46,165 nucleotides of DNA from Bacteroidia bacterium (GTDB taxonomy: Bacteria > Bacteroidota > Bacteroidia > J057), in contig JAIBAH010000023.1 of assembly GCA_019695295.1 (NCBI GenBank), positions 1 through 46,165 on the forward strand, read 5' to 3'. A model generated the notes under the pieces. The model had not been told where the DNA came from. It did no database searches and saw only the letters and a list, made by a program, of their open reading frames with translations. The stretch's first letter is position 1, and every line of letters begins with the position of its first letter. Below, piece by piece: positions 16,736-24,449 of the stretch. Both the position numbers and the translations under genes were made by a program.

Positions 16736-17677
16736 TTAATTAAAACCGGCATATTCATCCGTTACGAGGATATCCGCCTGTACTTTCTGAAAATTACCCG
16801 TATTATTAAAGTCCTGCATGGCTTTAAAAACTTCTGCAGTTTTTGCTTCCCTTGCAAGAAGCGTAGAATAAGCCCACCGGATTATCCCTTCTTTGGCTTC
16901 GCGGGAATGGGTTAAAATGGTGATGTACTCATCCTTATTGGAGCAGGAAACCCCGAAAAGCGTGCCCGCAGTACTGTATTCAATTGTATTGTAGCAGTCA
17001 TTGTACTCAGAATCAGTTGGATACCTTCCAAATATATCCTGAAAACTGGCACGGATGAAATTAAAGGTATTCATATTGATTTTATCATATAATGCATTAT
17101 TCAGCATTCGCTCAAATACATCCTCCACTTTGATTTCGCCTTTACGATACGCAAACTCTGACTGGATTACTGCCTTAAATTTCCGGATAATAGCCCGGTT
17201 TGCCTCGACGCCCTGAGTATTCCCGGTAAGAGAATCCCCGAGTAAGGCATATTCAAAAATCCCGATTTCACTTTCGATGTCTTCGTTGGAAGCACCCTCA
17301 ATAAACCGGCCTTTCCATAATTCATACAAACGGTGATAATAGGCAATAAAAAAACTGCTGTCTCCTTCCTGATAGGTTGTATTGCTCTGAAGCTTGCTGA
17401 TAAGGTTGTATCTCGCCGATTCCTGAAGGCCCTGAGATTTGAGAAAATCTGTTTCTGACTGCATTTCGGCGTCGGTAGGTTCCCGGCCAATGAGGTCAAT
17501 ATACAAGCGGTTTACATAATTTTCGATGAGGATTGTAGGGATACCCTCATAAGGAGGAGGATTATTGTCCTCTATGATGATGAGCTTTCCTTCGTCCCTG
17601 CAACTGCTCAGGGAGAATAGAAAAAACCCGGCCAAAACCCATATTATCTTTTTGAAACTGCCTGAATTCATATACAT
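16736..17677 (-). CDS. DUF4214-like lipoprotein, longer of a pair
   Basis: 313 aa (311 if the ATG at 17671 is used). Lipobox SLSSC with acylated Cys26. After a short Pro-rich linker (DNNPPPYEG) comes the helical motif YVNRLYIDLIGREPTDAEMQ at about 53-72, and a second similar turn SFQDIFGRYPTDSEYND near 218-234. These match the LYxDLLGRxPtxxE pattern seen in DUF4214/DUF1549-like modules, so the protein may hold two or more copies. No catalytic motif. First gene of a two-lipoprotein operon with the 162-aa relative. Confidence 0.78.
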   Translation of the reverse strand: MYMNSGSFKKIIWVLAGFFLFSLSSCRDEGKLIIIEDNNPPPYEGIPTILIENYVNRLYIDLIGREPTDAEMQSETDFLKSQGLQESARYNLISKLQSNTTYQEGDSSFFIAYYHRLYELWKGRFIEGASNEDIESEIGIFEYALLGDSLTGNTQGVEANRAIIRKFKAVIQSEFAYRKGEIKVEDVFERMLNNALYDKINMNTFNFIRASFQDIFGRYPTDSEYNDCYNTIEYSTAGTLFGVSCSNKDEYITILTHSREAKEGIIRWAYSTLLAREAKTAEVFKAMQDFNNTGNFQKVQADILVTDEYAGFN

Positions 17678-17793
17678 TATTTTTTTCTGTTCAAATATCC
17701 GGATTATTTTTCACTTGTGCAAAAAAACAAAAAAGATTTTCTGTAAACCAATGAAATATTTTTGAAGAAATAGCATAATATATTAGAATTTTG

Positions 17794-17824
17794 TTTGTAT
17801 TTTGAAATATTGGTATCATATTTG
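17794..17824 (+). promoter_or_regulatory. Promoter for SUMF1-fold protein
   Basis: TTTG (17794-17797), exactly 19 nt, then CATATTTG (17817-17824), seven of eight bases of a TAnnTTTG -7 element. Transcription would start near 17831, downstream of the first in-frame ATG at 17802. Confidence 0.55.
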
Positions 17825-17864
17825 CTTTTTTATCAGTTCAGAATATTTTATCAAACAGTATATT

Positions 17865-18653
17865 ATGAAAATCCAGTCTATTTTTATTTCTCTTATCTTT
17901 TTTCTGAGTACCGTATTTTCGTTAAAGGCTCAAACGCTTTCCCCTTTTGAAATGCAGTTTGTAAAGATTAATGACTCGGTTTATGCATCCCGGTTTGAAG
18001 TTTCCAATGATGAATACATGCAGTTTATGACTACAATTGACCGTAAAAACAAACTGTTCAGTAAAGTGAAAGTCGATTCTCTGGGATGGAATTGTTGTAT
18101 TAATATGAAGGAACTCTCTGATTATCACAGGCATAGTTCATTTTCAGACTATCCTGTTGTCAATATTCCCTATGAAGGTGCGGTTGAATATTGTAAATGG
18201 CTGACCCGGAACTACGCTGTGAGTGTGAATCCTAATTTTAAGAATGCAGTATTCCGGCTACCTTCTGAAATTGAATGGGAAATTGCCGCTCAGGGAGGCA
18301 TAAAGGAAAATATTTATGGATTTGAAGGGGTGGAAATCATGGACGCAAAAGGAAATCTTATGTGTAATTTTAAAGACATCACTGCTGCTGTTTCCTCCAG
18401 AAAATCCCATAAGAACCAGATGACAATGACCGATCATCATGTAATAACCGCCCCTGTTAAGTTCTATAAGCCCAATGCCTTAGGGGTATATAATATGAGT
18501 GGCAATGTGGCGGAAATGACCCTCGAAAAAGGCTATTCCAAAGGGGGAAGCTGGTTTTCTCCGAGAGATAAGGTCGAAATCAGTCAGTTTGAAATGTATG
18601 AAAAGCCTGAGCCTTTTGTAGGATTCAGGGTGTTTATGGTTGTGAAAAAATAA
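17865..18653 (+). CDS. Secreted SUMF1/FGE-fold domain protein
   Basis: 262 aa from the chosen start. Signal peptide to about residue 23 (LKAQ). The rest is a formylglycine-generating-enzyme (SUMF1) fold: FEVSNDEYMQFM (44-55), DYPVVNIPYEGAVEYCKWL (95-113), RLPSEIEWEIAAQGG (131-145), GVYNMSGNVAEM (207-218), KGGSWF (226-231) and FVGFRVFMVV (251-260). The paired active-site cysteines of true FGE near the C-terminus are absent, so I do not predict sulfatase activation. In Bacteroidota such domains often serve structural or binding roles. The ATG at 17865 is preferred because a promoter lies between it and the upstream ATG at 17802. Confidence 0.85.
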   Translation: MKIQSIFISLIFFLSTVFSLKAQTLSPFEMQFVKINDSVYASRFEVSNDEYMQFMTTIDRKNKLFSKVKVDSLGWNCCINMKELSDYHRHSSFSDYPVVNIPYEGAVEYCKWLTRNYAVSVNPNFKNAVFRLPSEIEWEIAAQGGIKENIYGFEGVEIMDAKGNLMCNFKDITAAVSSRKSHKNQMTMTDHHVITAPVKFYKPNALGVYNMSGNVAEMTLEKGYSKGGSWFSPRDKVEISQFEMYEKPEPFVGFRVFMVVKK

Positions 18654-18809
18654 TTTTTGGTTCAGATAGTTACGTTTTAAGAATCTATGTCATTAATTTT
18701 CAAAACGGAGAAGTAAAACCTTTTTTTTGCTTTTTCGTAATATTTACAGGTTTAGATATAATGCCTGAATTTCATTTATTTGCTTTTAAATGTTTAACTA
18801 CTGAAAAAA

Positions 18810-19421
18810 ATGAACCGGATTACTTTTTTGTGTCTTTTTTCTGTCATTCTGACTACGCTTTTATTTACAGGTTGTACCAAATTTGTCGAGAACGGTCCCA
18901 GTAAGGTAAATGCTGAGGCACTTGAATGGCTCCCTTTTCAGGGAAATGAAGTACTTGTTTACAAAACAGCGGCCGGAGAGAGCATGACAATCCTTAATAA
19001 CGAAAAGAAAACAATCTTTAACTCACTGGAAGATTGCTATGATCAGGGACTGAAACAAATCTGTGACCGCTTTCTGATGGAACAGGTATTTGTAAGTGGG
19101 GTGGAAAGCACCCGTTCCCTCGTGATTTCCTATACTATAAGCCACAGAGTGAAAGAACAAAAATTTTATGATGTACTCGAAGTACTGATTACGCATAAGT
19201 CCAAACCTCAGATTAATTTACCAATGGTGGTTTTCAATGACCTGGAAGTTACCAATACAGAAATTACTCCGCCGGTTTTTACCCCCTCCATGGTATTAAA
19301 CGGGAAATCTTTTCAGAATGTATATCACAAAGCAGAAGGAAGTAAAAACATTTATTACACAAAAGATAAAGGAGTTGTAGCCTTCAATTATGACGGAGAA
19401 GCCCTTTGGGTTTTACAATAA
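18810..19421 (+). CDS. Lipoprotein of unknown function
   Basis: 203 aa. Lipobox LFTGC, acylated Cys22. The mature part has a beta-rich fold without a recognised family; the motifs ALEWLPFQGNEVLVYKTAAGE and YYTKDKGVVAFNYDGEALWVL at the C-terminus suggest a lipocalin- or DUF-type barrel seen in many Bacteroidota lipoproteins. Two cysteines (about 78 and 87, in EDCYDQGLKQICD) may pair. It stands alone with a clear terminator. In the 155-bp gap before it I see only a weak -7-like TTTATTTG near 18775. Confidence 0.75.
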   Translation: MNRITFLCLFSVILTTLLFTGCTKFVENGPSKVNAEALEWLPFQGNEVLVYKTAAGESMTILNNEKKTIFNSLEDCYDQGLKQICDRFLMEQVFVSGVESTRSLVISYTISHRVKEQKFYDVLEVLITHKSKPQINLPMVVFNDLEVTNTEITPPVFTPSMVLNGKSFQNVYHKAEGSKNIYYTKDKGVVAFNYDGEALWVLQ

Positions 19422-19454
19422 ACAATACTTTTTTGAGATTTTTCTCTGGAAATT

Positions 19455-19490
19455 GCGGGTGTGTCAAAACCACATCCGCATTTTCTCTTT
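19455..19490 (+). terminator. Terminator after the 203-aa lipoprotein
   Basis: GCGGGTGTG (19455-19463) pairs with CACATCCGC (19471-19479), with one G.T pair and a 7-nt loop, followed by ATTTTCTCTTT. It is 33 nt after the stop. Confidence 0.8.
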
Positions 19491-19545
19491 ATGAGTGTCA
19501 GTCAGGAGAGAGAAATCAGGAATTGAAAGAATTCTTGTCCGGAGT

Positions 19546-19576
19546 TTTGATTATCTGCAAATCCTGCTTAAATTTG
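19546..19576 (+). promoter_or_regulatory. Promoter of exonuclease-flippase-carotenoid run
   Basis: TTTG (19546-19549), exactly 19 nt, TAAATTTG (19569-19576): a full match to the Bacteroidota consensus. Transcription would start near 19583, so the in-frame codons before 19606 are not translated. Confidence 0.7.
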
Positions 19577-19605
19577 CGCTATCAAAATTCAACACTATAA
19601 TTATA

Positions 19606-20334
19606 ATGTACAATATTCATCAGGTAATCGAAAAAGTAATCTTTCTGGATGTAGAAACTGTTTGTATGACTCCTTCTTATGCGGAATTGCCCGAAAGGAT
19701 GAAGCCGCTGTGGGATAAAAAAGCATCAAAATTTCAGAATCCTGAAAAAAGTCTGAATGTAGAAGATTTGTTTTTTGAAAAAGCAGCGATTCAGGCTGAG
19801 TTTGGAAAGATAATCTGTATTTCCTGTGGATACCTGATTCTGGAAGAGGGGAAAATGGTGATGAAAACCAAGTCTTTTTACGGACATGATGAATACATTC
19901 TGCTGAATGATTTTGCAGAGATGGTCAATACTTTTTTTGCAAAAGATGTACAGGTTAAAAAATTCTGTACCCATAACGGGAAGGAGTTTGATATCCCTTA
20001 CATTTGCCGGAGAATGCTCATCAATCGGGTAAAACTCCCCAAACTGCTGGATATTGCAGGTAAAAAAACGTGGAATGTGGATTTTATACTGGATACTCAG
20101 GATTTATGGAGATTCGGGGATATGAAGGCATTTACAAGCCTCGATTTACTTTCTGCGGTTTTTGGGATTCCTTCCCCAAAGGACGATATCGAAGGAAGTG
20201 AAGTAAGCCGGGTGTATTGGGTTGAGAATAATCTCGAAAGAATCAAAACCTATTGTGAAAAAGACGTTAAAACTACGGCTCAGGTATTTCTTGCCATGAA
20301 TCAGTTGCCTTTGCTTCCCAAAGAAGAAGCCTGA
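19606..20334 (+). CDS. DEDDy 3'-5' exonuclease, PolB-related
   Basis: 242 aa from the chosen ATG. Resembles the predicted 3'-5' exonucleases related to the proofreading domain of DNA polymerase B. Motif I is FLDVET (Asp15, Glu17), motif II lies around THNGKEFDIPYICRRM, and motif III is YCEKDVKTTAQVF, giving a metal-binding DEDD set. It would degrade single-stranded DNA or RNA in the cytoplasm; the polymerase domain is absent. The open frame starts at 19495, but a strong promoter lies inside that stretch. The flippase start follows 29 nt after its stop, so it may be the first gene of the carotenoid run, though a functional link is not obvious. Confidence 0.87.
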   Translation: MYNIHQVIEKVIFLDVETVCMTPSYAELPERMKPLWDKKASKFQNPEKSLNVEDLFFEKAAIQAEFGKIICISCGYLILEEGKMVMKTKSFYGHDEYILLNDFAEMVNTFFAKDVQVKKFCTHNGKEFDIPYICRRMLINRVKLPKLLDIAGKKTWNVDFILDTQDLWRFGDMKAFTSLDLLSAVFGIPSPKDDIEGSEVSRVYWVENNLERIKTYCEKDVKTTAQVFLAMNQLPLLPKEEA

Positions 20335-20363
20335 TTTTATTCATCTGCCAAATATCATACACT

Positions 20364-21857
20364 GTGGGGATAGTTCAGCGTCAGGGTTTTCAGAATACAC
20401 TTTGGTCATACGCCGGTATCTTACTGGGGTACATTAACAAATTTGTACTTTTTACACATATTCTGAAACTCGAAAAAATGGGGATTGCCGAGCTCCTGCT
20501 CTCTGCTGCGGTGGTTTTTGCAGAACTGGCAAGAATGGGAAGTTATGTAATGTTGCTGAGGTTTTTTCCACACTATTCCGGAAGAAAAGATAAAGCCGCT
20601 TTTAATTTTATCACTACCCTTTTTCTTCCCTTCGCAGGATGTATTCTGTTTACCCTCCTTTTTTTTATTTTTAAAACCCCGATACTCAATACTTTTTCTG
20701 TAAAATGTACCCTCTTTCCTGAGTATTACCTTTTTTTTCTGCCGATTGGTTACGGACTTACCTTTCTGGGCGTTTTTACCAATTACGCACAGTCCAATAT
20801 GAAGTCTGTTGTGCCTACGGCAATTCTTGAAGTGGGCAACAGAATGTTTCATACGGTTGCTGTTTTATTATTGTGGCTGAACCTGATTCATTTTCAGGGG
20901 TTTTTATGGATATTTTCAGGCGGATATCTGATTGCTTTCGGGGTAATTGTCTCTTACCTTATCTGGCTCAAACGCTATACAATTTCTGTGGATTTCAGTA
21001 TCCTTCGGACAAGGCTTATGAAAATCACCCTGTCTTACGGTTTTTACAACTACTTCTCCCGCTCTGCAGTCATCATCATGGAACAAACCGGTGTACTGCA
21101 AGTCGGGGCTTTGATGGGAGAGACGAATGCTGCGATTTATCAGATAGCCTATTTCCTGTCTCAGCTTGTTTATACCCCTGCCCGGTCTATGTATTCGGTT
21201 GTGGGGCCCATCGTCGCCAAACATATTCACAAAAGAAACTTTGATGAGCTAAAGTCAATTTATGTCAAATCCTCTCTTAACGGATTCATCGCAGGCCTTT
21301 TTGTGTTTATTATTATCCAAACCAATTTGAAGGACTTGCTTATCCTGTTACATCTCGATATTCCGGAAGCGGTAACGGTGTTTTTCTTTGTAGGGCTTGC
21401 AAGGCTCATTGACGTAGCCAATGGCGTGAATTATACCATTGTGGTGTACTCAAAGCACTACAAAGCCAGTTTATGGGGGTCCATCGCACTTTTATTGCTT
21501 ACGCTGGGCCTTAATAACTTCCTGATTCCGGTATGGGGAGCGGTAGGGGCGGGGATAGCGTCCGGACTTGCGCTCTTGTTGTTCAATGCCTTTAATTCCT
21601 ATATCGTCTGGCAACATTTCAAGATGCTGCCTTATACCTTTGGACATATTATTGTCACCGGAATATCCGCTTTCCTGCTGCTTCTGTTGTTTTACCTCCC
21701 TTTTCCGTTTCCTCCTCTTCTTGCAATGATACTGAGAGGAATGCTGACGCTGATTCTGTTTACGGGAGCGGTTTATTTTACCGGGGTTTCAGGAGATATG
21801 AATCATGTTATTAGCGTTGTGATGAACAGACTAAAAAAAATAGTCAGGTTGAAATAA
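20364..21857 (+). CDS. Wzx-like lipopolysaccharide/polysaccharide flippase
   Basis: 497 aa MATE/MOP-superfamily membrane protein with about 12-14 helices spread over its whole length. The N-terminus GIVQRQGFQNTLWSYAGILLGYINK is typical of Bacteroidota polysaccharide-biosynthesis flippases, which move undecaprenyl-linked sugars across the inner membrane. The start is GTG at 20364, set by this N-terminal match; no ATG lies near. C-terminal loops are Lys/Arg-rich (MNRLKKIVRLK). It lies between the exonuclease and the cruF-like gene on the same strand. Confidence 0.88.
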   Translation: MGIVQRQGFQNTLWSYAGILLGYINKFVLFTHILKLEKMGIAELLLSAAVVFAELARMGSYVMLLRFFPHYSGRKDKAAFNFITTLFLPFAGCILFTLLFFIFKTPILNTFSVKCTLFPEYYLFFLPIGYGLTFLGVFTNYAQSNMKSVVPTAILEVGNRMFHTVAVLLLWLNLIHFQGFLWIFSGGYLIAFGVIVSYLIWLKRYTISVDFSILRTRLMKITLSYGFYNYFSRSAVIIMEQTGVLQVGALMGETNAAIYQIAYFLSQLVYTPARSMYSVVGPIVAKHIHKRNFDELKSIYVKSSLNGFIAGLFVFIIIQTNLKDLLILLHLDIPEAVTVFFFVGLARLIDVANGVNYTIVVYSKHYKASLWGSIALLLLTLGLNNFLIPVWGAVGAGIASGLALLLFNAFNSYIVWQHFKMLPYTFGHIIVTGISAFLLLLLFYLPFPFPPLLAMILRGMLTLILFTGAVYFTGVSGDMNHVISVVMNRLKKIVRLK

Positions 21858-21924
21858 AAATATATTTCAGTGTTTTTTGTCAAAACTATTTTTAACTTCC
21901 GCCGTTATTCCAAAAAATAAACCG

Positions 21925-22581
21925 ATGACACACGCACTGTTTGCCTTTTTCCGGAAAATTCCCCGCACTACAATTCTGCATGCGTTGATAGTGATATTTT
22001 ATACCGTAGGCTGGGTAGGAATGGTTTTTTTTGATACCCAAAAAATGGCTGCACTCACTCCTTTGAATTTACTGATTACCCTGGGAATCATGATTTATTC
22101 GGGGAGAGAATCCGGGAAACCGTTTTTGTGGTTTTTTGTGCTTTCGTTTGCAATCGGGATGATTACAGAAATGATAGGAGTGAATACCGGATATTTGTTT
22201 GGCGATTATAATTATGGGGCAAATCTTGGACCTAAAATCGTGGGGGTGCCTTTCCTGATTGGGGTTAACTGGTTTGTGACCATGTATTGTGCCTCTGAAG
22301 TGATACATTTATTCAGGCTTAATCTCTGGGTAAAAGTAGCTTTATCGGCTTTGCTGGCAGTGGTGCTGGATTTTTTTCTGGAGCAGGTCGCCGGCAAACT
22401 GGATTTCTGGTACTGGAAAGGAGATATCATCCCAATGTATAATTATATTTGCTGGTATGGAATAAGTTTTCTTATTTTGGGGATTCAGGCAAATTATTTA
22501 CCTGTCAGAAGAAACATATCGGCAGTTTTTTTGTTTGGAGTTCAGGTTCTGTTTTTTATGTCATTATCTTTAATATTATGA
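21925..22581 (+). CDS. cruF: CruF-like carotenoid 1',2'-hydratase (DUF422)
   Basis: 218 aa integral membrane protein of the carotenoid biosynthesis (DUF422) family, about seven helices. The conserved loop segments EMIGVNTGYLFGDYNYGANLGPK, GVPFLIGVNWF and FLEQVAGKLDFWYWKGDIIPMYNYICWYGISF match CruF/CrtC-like proteins. CruF adds water across the 1',2' double bond of an acyclic psi end, as in gamma-carotene to 1'-hydroxy carotenoids. The frame is open from a TTG at 21877, but the ATG at 21925 is a better start. Its stop overlaps the crtZ start by ATGA, so the two are coupled. The symbol is by family and context. Confidence 0.82.
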   Translation: MTHALFAFFRKIPRTTILHALIVIFYTVGWVGMVFFDTQKMAALTPLNLLITLGIMIYSGRESGKPFLWFFVLSFAIGMITEMIGVNTGYLFGDYNYGANLGPKIVGVPFLIGVNWFVTMYCASEVIHLFRLNLWVKVALSALLAVVLDFFLEQVAGKLDFWYWKGDIIPMYNYICWYGISFLILGIQANYLPVRRNISAVFLFGVQVLFFMSLSLIL

Positions 22582-23051
22582 TTTTTCTGTATATTTTCAT
22601 CGCAATTCTCACTTTTTTCGGGATGGAATGGGTAGCATGGGCAATGCACAAATACGTTATGCATGGTTTTCTGTGGTATCTTCATAAAGATCATCATCAG
22701 AAAGAACCCGGTTTTTTCGAAAAAAATGACGCCTTTTTTCTGATTTTTGCGATTCCCAGCTGGCAGTTTATCATGTGGGGGCTGATTTATGAAATCTACT
22801 GGCTTGTGGCTATTGGAGCCGGTATTGCATTATACGGTATGGCGTATTTTATTGTACACGAAGTGATTATACATCAGCGTTTTAAGTGGTTCACCCGTTC
22901 TGATAACCGTTATGTCCGTGTAATACGGTGGGCACATAAAATGCATCACAAACATTTGCAGAAAGAAGAAGGAGAGTCTTTTGGAATGCTGATTGTGGAT
23001 AAAAAATACTGGGATAAAGTGGCAAAAGATATCGAAAGACAATCTGCCTGA
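22578..23051 (+). CDS. crtZ: Beta-carotene 3-hydroxylase CrtZ
   Basis: 157 aa, standard for CrtZ. A four-helix membrane di-iron hydroxylase that hydroxylates C3 of the beta-ionone ring. All histidine motifs are present: HKYVMH (24-29), HKDHH (36-40), HEVIIH (94-99) and HKMHHKH (120-126). The frame extends upstream to 22449 inside the cruF-like gene in another register, but the ATG overlapping the cruF stop (22578) is right. The lycopene cyclase start follows 4 nt after its stop. Confidence 0.95.
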   Translation: MIFLYIFIAILTFFGMEWVAWAMHKYVMHGFLWYLHKDHHQKEPGFFEKNDAFFLIFAIPSWQFIMWGLIYEIYWLVAIGAGIALYGMAYFIVHEVIIHQRFKWFTRSDNRYVRVIRWAHKMHHKHLQKEEGESFGMLIVDKKYWDKVAKDIERQSA

Positions 23052-23055
23052 AAAT

Positions 23056-23760
23056 ATGAACACACATTTAACCTATCTTTTACTGGATTTATTTACCATT
23101 TTAGGGCCTCTGATATTGAGCTTTGACAAGAAAGTGGCCTTTTATACCAAATGGAAATACTTTTTTCCGGGAATGCTTATAACCGCTGTTTTTTTTCTGG
23201 TGTGGGACGAGATTTTTACAAGAAAGGGCGTTTGGCAATTCAATCCGGAATTTGTTACCGGTGTTTTTCTGGGAAGCCTTCCGCTGGAAGAGTACCTTTT
23301 TTTTATGGTAGTTCCTTTTTCCTGTATTTTTATCTATGAATGTATTCTCTGCTATTTCCCATTTCCGGCTGAGGACAAACGCTTTAATCAGGTGCTTGTG
23401 CTGTTGGGTGGAATACTGGTGATTGCTGCTATGTTTTTTCATGACAAAGCTTATACATTCTGGAACTTTCTGTTTGCGGGTGCTTTTTTGCTTCTGACCT
23501 TTGTGATTTTCCGAAACAATTTTCCCTTTAACAGCAAAGCATTCATGATTTCGTTCGGGATTTCCCTGATTCCTTTTTTGATTGTCAATGGTTTCCTGAC
23601 GGCTTTGCCGGTATTGATTTACAATAATGCCGAAAATCTGGGAATCAGAATTTATACAATTCCTTTTGAAGATGTTTTTTACGGAATGTTGTTAATGGTA
23701 ATGAATATCGCCTTTTATGAATGGAGAAGAAGAGACACACTCTCTAAAGGGCTAAAATAA
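23056..23760 (+). CDS. crtYcd: CrtYcd-type fused lycopene cyclase
   Basis: 234 aa membrane protein with two tandem lycopene-cyclase (CrtYc and CrtYd) halves in one chain, as in several Bacteroidota. The first half has the motif PLEEYLFF (76-83), the second PFEDVFYG (203-210); these acidic loop motifs recur in each half. It would cyclise the psi ends of lycopene to beta rings (gamma- or beta-carotene). With CrtZ and CruF this fits a monocyclic hydroxylated carotenoid such as saproxanthin or myxol type. Upstream genes crtB and crtI are not in the window. The frame opens at 22993, but the ATG at 23056 is preferred. Confidence 0.9.
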   Translation: MNTHLTYLLLDLFTILGPLILSFDKKVAFYTKWKYFFPGMLITAVFFLVWDEIFTRKGVWQFNPEFVTGVFLGSLPLEEYLFFMVVPFSCIFIYECILCYFPFPAEDKRFNQVLVLLGGILVIAAMFFHDKAYTFWNFLFAGAFLLLTFVIFRNNFPFNSKAFMISFGISLIPFLIVNGFLTALPVLIYNNAENLGIRIYTIPFEDVFYGMLLMVMNIAFYEWRRRDTLSKGLK

Positions 23761-23815
23761 TGTAGGTTTTATATAAATTTATTAAAAAAGATACTGGTTA
23801 CTTAAAAAGTTTGCG

Positions 23816-23823
23816 TAACTTTG
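23816..23823 (+). promoter_or_regulatory. -7 element for small lipoprotein
   Basis: TAACTTTG matches TAnnTTTG exactly, 38 nt before the ATG at 23862; the -33 region (ACTG near 23793) is weak. Confidence 0.55.
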
Positions 23824-23861
23824 CAGACTTTTTATTAATTAACAAATAATATTAAATTTTT

Positions 23862-24338
23862 ATGAACAAGTTTTGGTTAGTTTTAGCGTTCGCAGCAACA
23901 TTTTCTATGTTTTCAGCATGTGGTGGAAAAGAAGAATCTCATGATGGAGCTGCTAAAACCGAAGAAAAAGCACCTGAAAGTGCTGCAAGTGTTGTAGGTA
24001 AGTGGACTCTTTCTGATGTAGTGGTTGATGTTGAGTCTTTACCAAAAGAAATGAAAGATAAATTTAATGCAGATCCTAAAATGAAAGAAAAAATGGATGA
24101 AGGGGTTAAAAAAATGATTGAAGAAGGAATGTCTTTTGATTTCATGGCTGACGGTGCTGCTAAAATTACTTTAAGAGGTAAAGAAGAAGAAGGTAAATAT
24201 GAGTACAAAGACAAAGTACTTACCCTTACTGACAAAAAAGGACCTAAAGCATTAAATGTAACTGAACTTACAGCTAATTCTTTAGCTTTCGTTATGGAAG
24301 AAGGTGGTTTGAAAATGAATATGAAATTCAAAAAATAA
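23862..24338 (+). CDS. Small lipocalin-like lipoprotein
   Basis: 158 aa. Lipobox FSAC with acylated Cys20, then an Ala/Glu/Lys-rich linker. The domain at about 43-158 begins VVGKWTLSDVVVDVE and has KITLRGKEEEGKYEYKDKVLTLTDKKG and SLAFVMEEGGLKMNMKF, the layout of lipocalin-like Bacteroidota lipoproteins (GKW motif, strand series). Between strands lies a Lys/Met-rich helix (about 59-85). The gene favours a narrow set of A/T-ending codons (GCT, GAA, AAA), unlike its neighbours, which with its clean promoter and terminator suggests strong expression. Ligand unknown. Confidence 0.82.
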   Translation: MNKFWLVLAFAATFSMFSACGGKEESHDGAAKTEEKAPESAASVVGKWTLSDVVVDVESLPKEMKDKFNADPKMKEKMDEGVKKMIEEGMSFDFMADGAAKITLRGKEEEGKYEYKDKVLTLTDKKGPKALNVTELTANSLAFVMEEGGLKMNMKFKK

Positions 24339-24391
24339 TTCTCTGAAACCATATACTCTTCTGGAAGGGTAAAGTTTTAGTGATACCGGTT

Positions 24392-24437
24392 CGTTCAGTA
24401 ATAATCCTTTACGGGGTTTTACTGAACGTTTCTTTTT
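24392..24437 (+). terminator. Strong terminator after lipocalin-like lipoprotein
   Basis: CGTTCAGTAA (24392-24401) and TTACTGAACG (24419-24428), a perfect 10-bp stem with a 17-nt loop, followed by TTTCTTTTT. It may also affect the convergent gene ending at 24450. Confidence 0.85.
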
Positions 24438-24449
24438 ATAAATTCCGGA

